DNA of 10,531 bases from Frankiales bacterium. GTDB lineage: Bacteria > Actinomycetota > Actinomycetes > Mycobacteriales > SCTD01. Of this stretch, positions 6,764-10,531 are shown piece by piece (within the stretch, counting starts at the first letter, position 1; every line of letters begins with the position of its first letter). The stretch spans positions 1 to 10,531 of the forward strand of contig JAOPWI010000294.1 of NCBI GenBank assembly GCA_025965755.1, given 5' to 3'. Position numbers and translations under genes: made by a program. The notes under the pieces were generated by a model. The model was not told the origin of the DNA. It saw only the letters and a program-made list of their open reading frames with translations, and did no database searches.

Positions 6764-7066
6764 ATGTCCCAGATCACCCGCGAGGAAGTGGCGCACCTCG
6801 CGCGGCTGTCGCGGCTCGCCCTCGACGACGCGGAGCTCGATGGCCTGGCCGCGCAGCTCGACGTGATCCTCGGCGCCGTGGCGGCGATCCGCGAGGTCAC
6901 CGACGCCGCCGACGTTCGGCCGACGACCCACGCGGTGCCGCTGGAGAACGTCACGCGGCCCGACGTCGTGCGCCCGAGCCTGCCGCGCGACGCCGTCCTG
7001 GCCGGGGCGCCGCAGGCCGAGGACGGCCGCTTCCGGGTGCCGCAGATCCTGGCCGACGAGGCATGA
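6764..7066 (+). CDS. gatC: Aspartyl/glutamyl-tRNA amidotransferase subunit C
   Basis: GatC is the small subunit that wraps around GatA and holds it to GatB in the GatCAB complex, which amidates Glu-tRNA(Gln) and/or Asp-tRNA(Asn). The protein is 100 residues, the normal size. It opens with the typical SQITREEVAHLARLSRLAL helix (residues 2-20) and ends with the typical FRVPQIL (90-96) just before the stop; the middle holds the usual RPTTHAVPLENVTRPD linker (52-67). The ATG at 6764 has an AAGGGAG ribosome site four bases upstream. Its TGA overlaps the gatA ATG in an ATGA, so the two are translationally coupled. It is the first gene of the operon. Confidence 0.96.
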   Translation: MSQITREEVAHLARLSRLALDDAELDGLAAQLDVILGAVAAIREVTDAADVRPTTHAVPLENVTRPDVVRPSLPRDAVLAGAPQAEDGRFRVPQILADEA

Positions 7067-8532
7067 GCAGCACCGACCTGACCCGCCGCACCGCCGCCGA
7101 GACCGCCGCCGCGATCGCGGCCCGGGAGGTCAGTGCCGTCGAGGTGGCCCAGGCTCACCTGGACCGCATCGCCGCCGTCGACGACCGCGTGCACGCGTTC
7201 CTGCACGTCGACGCCGAGGGCGCGCTGGCTCAGGCGGCCCGGGTCGACGCCGGCGAGCTGAGCGGCCCGCTGGCCGGGGTGCCGCTCGCGCTCAAGGACG
7301 TGCTCTGCCAGGAGGGCATCCCGACCACCGTCGGCAGCAAGATCCTGGAGGGCTGGCGGCCGCCGTACGACGCCACGGTCACCGCCCGCCTCAAGGCGGC
7401 CGGCGTGGTGCTGCTCGGCAAGACCAACATGGACGAGTTCGCCATGGGCTCCTCCACCGAGCACAGCGCGTACGGCCCGACGCACAACCCGTGGGACCTC
7501 GACCGCATCCCCGGCGGCTCCGGCGGCGGCAGCGCGGCGGCCGTGGCGGCGTACGAGGCGCCGCTGGCGATCGGCACCGACACCGGCGGCTCGATCCGGC
7601 AGCCGGCCAGCGTCACCGGCACGGTCGGCGTGAAGCCGACCTACGGCGGGGTGTCCCGGTACGGGCTGGTGGCCTTCTCCAGCAGCCTCGACCAGGCCGG
7701 GCCCTGCGCGCGCACCGTGCTGGACGCCGCGCTGCTGCACGCGGTCATCGCCGGTCACGATCCGGCCGACTCCACCTCCATCCCGCTGCCGGTGCCCCCG
7801 GTGGTCGAGGCGGCCCAGAAGCGCGACATCACCGGCCTGCGCATCGGCGTGGTCAAGGAGCTGGCCGGCGAGGGCTACGAGGCGGGGGTCGAGGCGCGCT
7901 TCGCCGAGGCGGTCGAGCTGCTCACCGCGCTCGGCGCCACGGTGACCGAGGTCAGCTGCCCCCACTTCGGCTACGCGCTGCCGGCCTACTACCTGATCGC
8001 GCCGTCCGAGGCCAGCAGCAACCTGGCCCGCTTCGACAGCGTGCGCTTCGGCCTGCGGGTCGGCGACGACGGCGTGCACAGCCTCGAGGAGGTCATGTCC
8101 CTGACCCGCGAGCAGGGCTTCGGTCCCGAGGTCAAGCGCCGCATCATGCTGGGCACCTACGCGCTGTCCAGCGGCTACTACGACGCCTACTACGGCCAGG
8201 CGCAGAAGGTCCGCACCCTCATCACGCAGGACTTCACCCGCGCGTTCGAGCAGGTCGACGTGCTGGTGTCGCCGGCCTCGCCGGGGGTCGCCTTCCGCCT
8301 CGGCGAGAAGCTCGGGGACCCGCTGGCGATGTACCGCCAGGATCTCGCGACCATTCCGTCCAACCTGTACGGCGGTCCCGCGATGTCCCTGCCGTGCGGG
8401 CTGTCCGACGGCCTGCCGGTCGGCCTGCAGATCATGGCGCCGACGATGCGCGACGACCTGCTCTACCAGGTGGGCGGCGCCTTCGAGGCCGCCCTTCCCG
8501 CCCCCGTACCGTCCCTGAGCTGGGAGAGCTGA
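7063..8532 (+). CDS. gatA: Aspartyl/glutamyl-tRNA amidotransferase subunit A (amidase)
   Basis: GatA is the glutaminase subunit: it frees ammonia from glutamine and passes it to GatB. The product is 489 residues, normal for the family, and carries the amidase-signature Ser-cisSer-Lys triad. K78 lies in PLALKDV, the cis-serine S153 in PGGSGGGSAAA (150-160), and the nucleophile S177 in TDTGGSIRQP (172-181). These sit one residue before the numbers I recall for the Staphylococcus aureus enzyme. The GKTNMDEFAMGSS motif (119-131) is typical of GatA rather than of general amidases, as is the DGLPVGLQIMAP segment near the end. The ATG at 7063 overlaps the gatC stop; the frame is open upstream, but that part duplicates gatC in another frame. 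No good ribosome site precedes it, consistent with coupling. The next gene begins one base after its stop. Confidence 0.97.
   Translation: MSSTDLTRRTAAETAAAIAAREVSAVEVAQAHLDRIAAVDDRVHAFLHVDAEGALAQAARVDAGELSGPLAGVPLALKDVLCQEGIPTTVGSKILEGWRPPYDATVTARLKAAGVVLLGKTNMDEFAMGSSTEHSAYGPTHNPWDLDRIPGGSGGGSAAAVAAYEAPLAIGTDTGGSIRQPASVTGTVGVKPTYGGVSRYGLVAFSSSLDQAGPCARTVLDAALLHAVIAGHDPADSTSIPLPVPPVVEAAQKRDITGLRIGVVKELAGEGYEAGVEARFAEAVELLTALGATVTEVSCPHFGYALPAYYLIAPSEASSNLARFDSVRFGLRVGDDGVHSLEEVMSLTREQGFGPEVKRRIMLGTYALSSGYYDAYYGQAQKVRTLITQDFTRAFEQVDVLVSPASPGVAFRLGEKLGDPLAMYRQDLATIPSNLYGGPAMSLPCGLSDGLPVGLQIMAPTMRDDLLYQVGGAFEAALPAPVPSLSWES
8522..8528 (+). promoter_or_regulatory. Ribosome binding site fixing the GTG start of the SRPBCC gene
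   Basis: GGGAGAG lies five bases before the GTG at 8534, inside the last codons of gatA. It supports GTG rather than a later start, and it gives the inserted gene its own translation signal. Confidence 0.6.
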
Positions 8533-8533
8533 C

Positions 8534-8986
8534 GTGCCCCTGTCCGGTGTGAGCGCCGAGCGGTTCATCACGGCGCCCGCGGAGACCATCTTCGCGCTGC
8601 TGGCCGACCCGTCGCGGCACCGCGACATCGACGGCTCCGGCACCGTCCGTGACGCCGTCGAGGGGTCCGTGCGGCTGGGGCTCGGTGACACGTTCGGCAT
8701 GCAGATGAAGGCCGGCGGCAGTTACCGCATGATCAACACCGTGGTCGAGTTCGAGGCCGACCGGCGGATCGCCTGGCAGGCGCGCCCCGCGTACGGGTGG
8801 CTGCAGAAGGCCATCGGCGGCCGGATCTGGCGCTACGAGCTCGAGCCGCGCGACGGCGGGACGCTGGTGCGCGAGACCTGGGACATCTCCCAGGAGCAGC
8901 TGCCGGCGCTGATCTGGGGCCTGCGCGGGCCGACCCGCATCAGCATGAACCGCACCCTGAAGCGCATCGAGGAGCTCGTCGCATGA
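8534..8986 (+). CDS. SRPBCC-fold (START/polyketide-cyclase-like) protein between gatA and gatB
   Basis: This 150-residue protein has the features of the SRPBCC/polyketide-cyclase-2 family: an opening strand and helix (AERFITAPAETIFALLADPSRH, residues 8-29), a strand pair GDTFGMQMK and NTVVEFEADRRIAWQ, the run RIWRYELEP...LVRETWD (97-117), and a long C-terminal helix ending at 149. The fold makes a deep hydrophobic pocket that binds lipids or other small ligands. There is no signal peptide or membrane segment, so it is cytoplasmic. It starts at GTG one base after gatA ends, and its TGA overlaps the gatB ATG, so it is fully built into the gat operon. Its base composition and codon use look like those of its neighbours, so nothing suggests recent transfer. 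Ligand and role are unknown. Mycobacteria carry pfkA at this position, as I recall, so the gatA-gatB gap seems to accept varied genes. Confidence 0.85.
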   Translation: MPLSGVSAERFITAPAETIFALLADPSRHRDIDGSGTVRDAVEGSVRLGLGDTFGMQMKAGGSYRMINTVVEFEADRRIAWQARPAYGWLQKAIGGRIWRYELEPRDGGTLVRETWDISQEQLPALIWGLRGPTRISMNRTLKRIEELVA

Positions 8987-10473
8987 CCGTTCCCTATCTG
9001 GAGGCGCTGCAGGAGTTCGAGCCGGTCATCGGCCTCGAGACCCACGTCGAGCTGGGCACCAACAGCAAGATGTTCTGCGGCTGCGCGGCGGAGTTCGGCG
9101 CCGAGCCCAACACCCGCACCTGCCCGGTCTGCCTCGGCCTGCCCGGCGCGCTGCCGGTGGTCAACGAGAAGGCCATCGAGTCGACGGTGCGCATCGGCCT
9201 GGCGCTGCACTGCTCCATCGCGACCTGGTGCCGCTTCGCGCGCAAGAACTACTTCTACCCGGACATGCCCAAGAACTTCCAGACGTCGCAGTACGACGAG
9301 CCGCTCTGCGTCGACGGCTACCTCGACGTCGAGGTCGGCGGGGAGACGGTGCGGGTCGAGATCGAGCGCGTGCACCTGGAGGAGGACACCGGCAAGACGC
9401 TGCACGTCGGCGGCGCCACCGGTCGCATCTCCGGCGCGACGCACTCGCTGGTCGACTACAACCGCGCCGGCATTCCGCTGGTCGAGATCGTCACCCGCCC
9501 GGTCACCGGCACGGGGGAGCGCGCGGCCGCTGTCGCCAAGGCCTACGTCGCGGAGCTGCGCGACCTGCTCCGCGGCCTCGACGTGTCGGACGTGCGCATG
9601 GAGCAGGGCTCGATGCGCTGCGACGTGAACACCTCTCTGGGGCGGCCGGGCGAGCCGTGGGGCACCCGCACCGAGACCAAGAACGTCAACTCGCTGCGCT
9701 CGGTCGAGCGCGCGGTCCGCAGCGAGGTCGAGCGGCAGGCCGTCGTGCTGCGCAGCGGCGGCCGCATCGTGCAGGAGACGCGGCACTTCTCCGAGGCCAC
9801 CGGCACCACCTCGCCGGGCCGGTCCAAGGAGGAGGCCACGGACTACCGCTACTTCCCCGAGCCCGACCTCGTGCCGGTCGCCCCCGACCCGGCGTGGGTC
9901 GCGGCGCTCAAGGCCGCGCTGCCGGAGCCGCCGTCGGTGCGCCGCAAGCAGCTGGTCACCCAGCTCGGCCTGTCCGAGAACGACTCCCAGGCGATGGTCA
10001 ACGCCGGGGTGCTGGACCTGGTCCTCGCCACCGTGGAGGCCGGCGCGCCTGCCGCCGAGGCGCGCAACTGGTGGCTCGGCCACCTCGCCCAGGCCGCCAA
10101 CAGCGCCGGCACCTCGCCGGACGAGCTGGCCATCACGCCGGCCGCCGTCGCCCGGGTCGTCGAGCTGGTCGCGTCCGGGTCGCTGACCGCCGGGCTGGCC
10201 CGCCAGGTCGTCGACGGCGTGCTGGCCGGGGAGGGCGCGCCGGACGACGTCGTCGCCGCCCGCGGGCTCGCCGTCGTCTCCGACGAGGGTGCGCTCGGGT
10301 CGGCCGTCGACGAGGCCATCGCCGCCCAGCCCGGCATCGCCGACAAGGTCCGCGGCGGCAAGCTGCCGGCCGTCGGCGCGCTGGTCGGCGCGGTCATGAA
10401 GGCGACCCGCGGCCAGGCCGACGCGGCCGTCGTCCGCAAGCTGCTGCTCGAGCGGCTCGGCGTCTCGGAGTAG
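8983..10473 (+). CDS. gatB: Aspartyl/glutamyl-tRNA amidotransferase subunit B
   Basis: GatB binds the mischarged tRNA, activates the side-chain carboxylate with ATP and amidates it with ammonia from GatA. The product is 496 residues, normal length. Residues 14-24 give the family start PVIGLETHVEL. A full four-cysteine zinc site is present at C32, C34, C47 and C50. The kinase-like core carries KNYFYPDMPKNFQ (88-100), the metal/ATP-site segment HLEEDTGK (131-138) and DYNRAGIPLVEIVTRP (158-173). The last 150 or so residues are the helical and YqeY-like tail that contacts the tRNA. The ATG at 8983 overlaps the SRPBCC stop, and GAGGAG (8969-8974) lies eight bases upstream. It is the last gene of the operon, with a hairpin starting two bases after its stop. 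Confidence 0.97.
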   Translation: MTVPYLEALQEFEPVIGLETHVELGTNSKMFCGCAAEFGAEPNTRTCPVCLGLPGALPVVNEKAIESTVRIGLALHCSIATWCRFARKNYFYPDMPKNFQTSQYDEPLCVDGYLDVEVGGETVRVEIERVHLEEDTGKTLHVGGATGRISGATHSLVDYNRAGIPLVEIVTRPVTGTGERAAAVAKAYVAELRDLLRGLDVSDVRMEQGSMRCDVNTSLGRPGEPWGTRTETKNVNSLRSVERAVRSEVERQAVVLRSGGRIVQETRHFSEATGTTSPGRSKEEATDYRYFPEPDLVPVAPDPAWVAALKAALPEPPSVRRKQLVTQLGLSENDSQAMVNAGVLDLVLATVEAGAPAAEARNWWLGHLAQAANSAGTSPDELAITPAAVARVVELVASGSLTAGLARQVVDGVLAGEGAPDDVVAARGLAVVSDEGALGSAVDEAIAAQPGIADKVRGGKLPAVGALVGAVMKATRGQADAAVVRKLLLERLGVSE

Positions 10474-10475
10474 TT

Positions 10476-10525
10476 CAGCCGGCGCGGCCGGCGGCGCCCA
10501 CCGGGGCGTCCGCCGGCGCCGGCTG
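10476..10525 (+). terminator. Long GC-rich hairpin after gatB, probable operon terminator
   Basis: Pairs 10476-10484 with 10517-10525 (9 bp), 10488-10494 with 10510-10516 (7 bp) and 10495-10499 with 10504-10508 (5 bp) stack into one 21-bp stem. It has a 3-nt bulge (10485-10487) on the left, a single T bulge (10509) on the right, and an ACCG loop (10500-10503). It begins two bases after the gatB stop. There is no T-run after it in the few bases left, which is common for actinobacterial stem-only terminators. It could also serve a converging gene beyond the window. Confidence 0.7.
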
Positions 10526-10531
10526 CAGTCG

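Noticed and set aside
6673..8700. A 675-codon open frame on the minus strand opposite gatC and gatA
   Set aside because: It has no domain and typical shadow composition; gatC and gatA on the other strand are unmistakable.
8833..10083. A 416-codon open frame on the minus strand opposite gatB
   Set aside because: It is an antisense shadow of gatB with no recognisable protein features.

Overview
The window is very GC-rich, with strong GC at third codon positions, long antisense shadow ORFs, GTG starts and TGA stops. This and the gene order point to a high-GC actinobacterium. The order of ligA, a divergent ACT-domain gene and gatC-gatA-(extra gene)-gatB matches what I recall of the locus in mycobacteria (ligA, Rv3013, gatC, gatA, pfkA, gatB). 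I could not check this, and I cannot name a genus from the sequence alone.

Layout. Bases 3-1814 (+) are the 3' part of ligA, the NAD-dependent DNA ligase; its N-terminal region lies before the window. It converges on a minus-strand block with only 2 nt between stop codons, and both stops sit inside a palindrome. Reading right to left, the minus-strand block is: an ACT-domain protein (6686-6003); a secreted subtilisin-like S8 protease with a tail of strictly periodic Trp pentapeptides (5910-4354); and a membrane GAF-GGDEF-EAL cyclic-di-GMP enzyme (4357-1817). The enzyme starts at a GTG inside a 4-nt GTGA overlap with the protease stop. A short divergent region (6687-6763) separates this block from a plus-strand operon: gatC, gatA, an SRPBCC-fold protein and gatB. 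These genes are joined by overlaps or a 1-nt gap and end at a 21-bp hairpin (10476-10525).

How the genes fit together. GatA, GatB and GatC form the tRNA-dependent amidotransferase that makes Gln-tRNA(Gln) and/or Asn-tRNA(Asn). The SRPBCC protein is made from the same message but has no known place in that pathway. On the other strand, coupling of an exported protease to a c-di-GMP synthesis/degradation enzyme suggests a lineage-specific cell-surface module placed between the conserved ligA and ACT/gat genes. That functional link is inference from gene overlap only. The most unusual parts are the Trp pentapeptide tail with a lone Cys-Trp-Cys, the protease/c-di-GMP coupling, and the SRPBCC gene inside the gat operon.

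No tRNA, rRNA, CRISPR array, insertion sequence or phage feature is visible, and no stretch over 300 bases lacks a gene.
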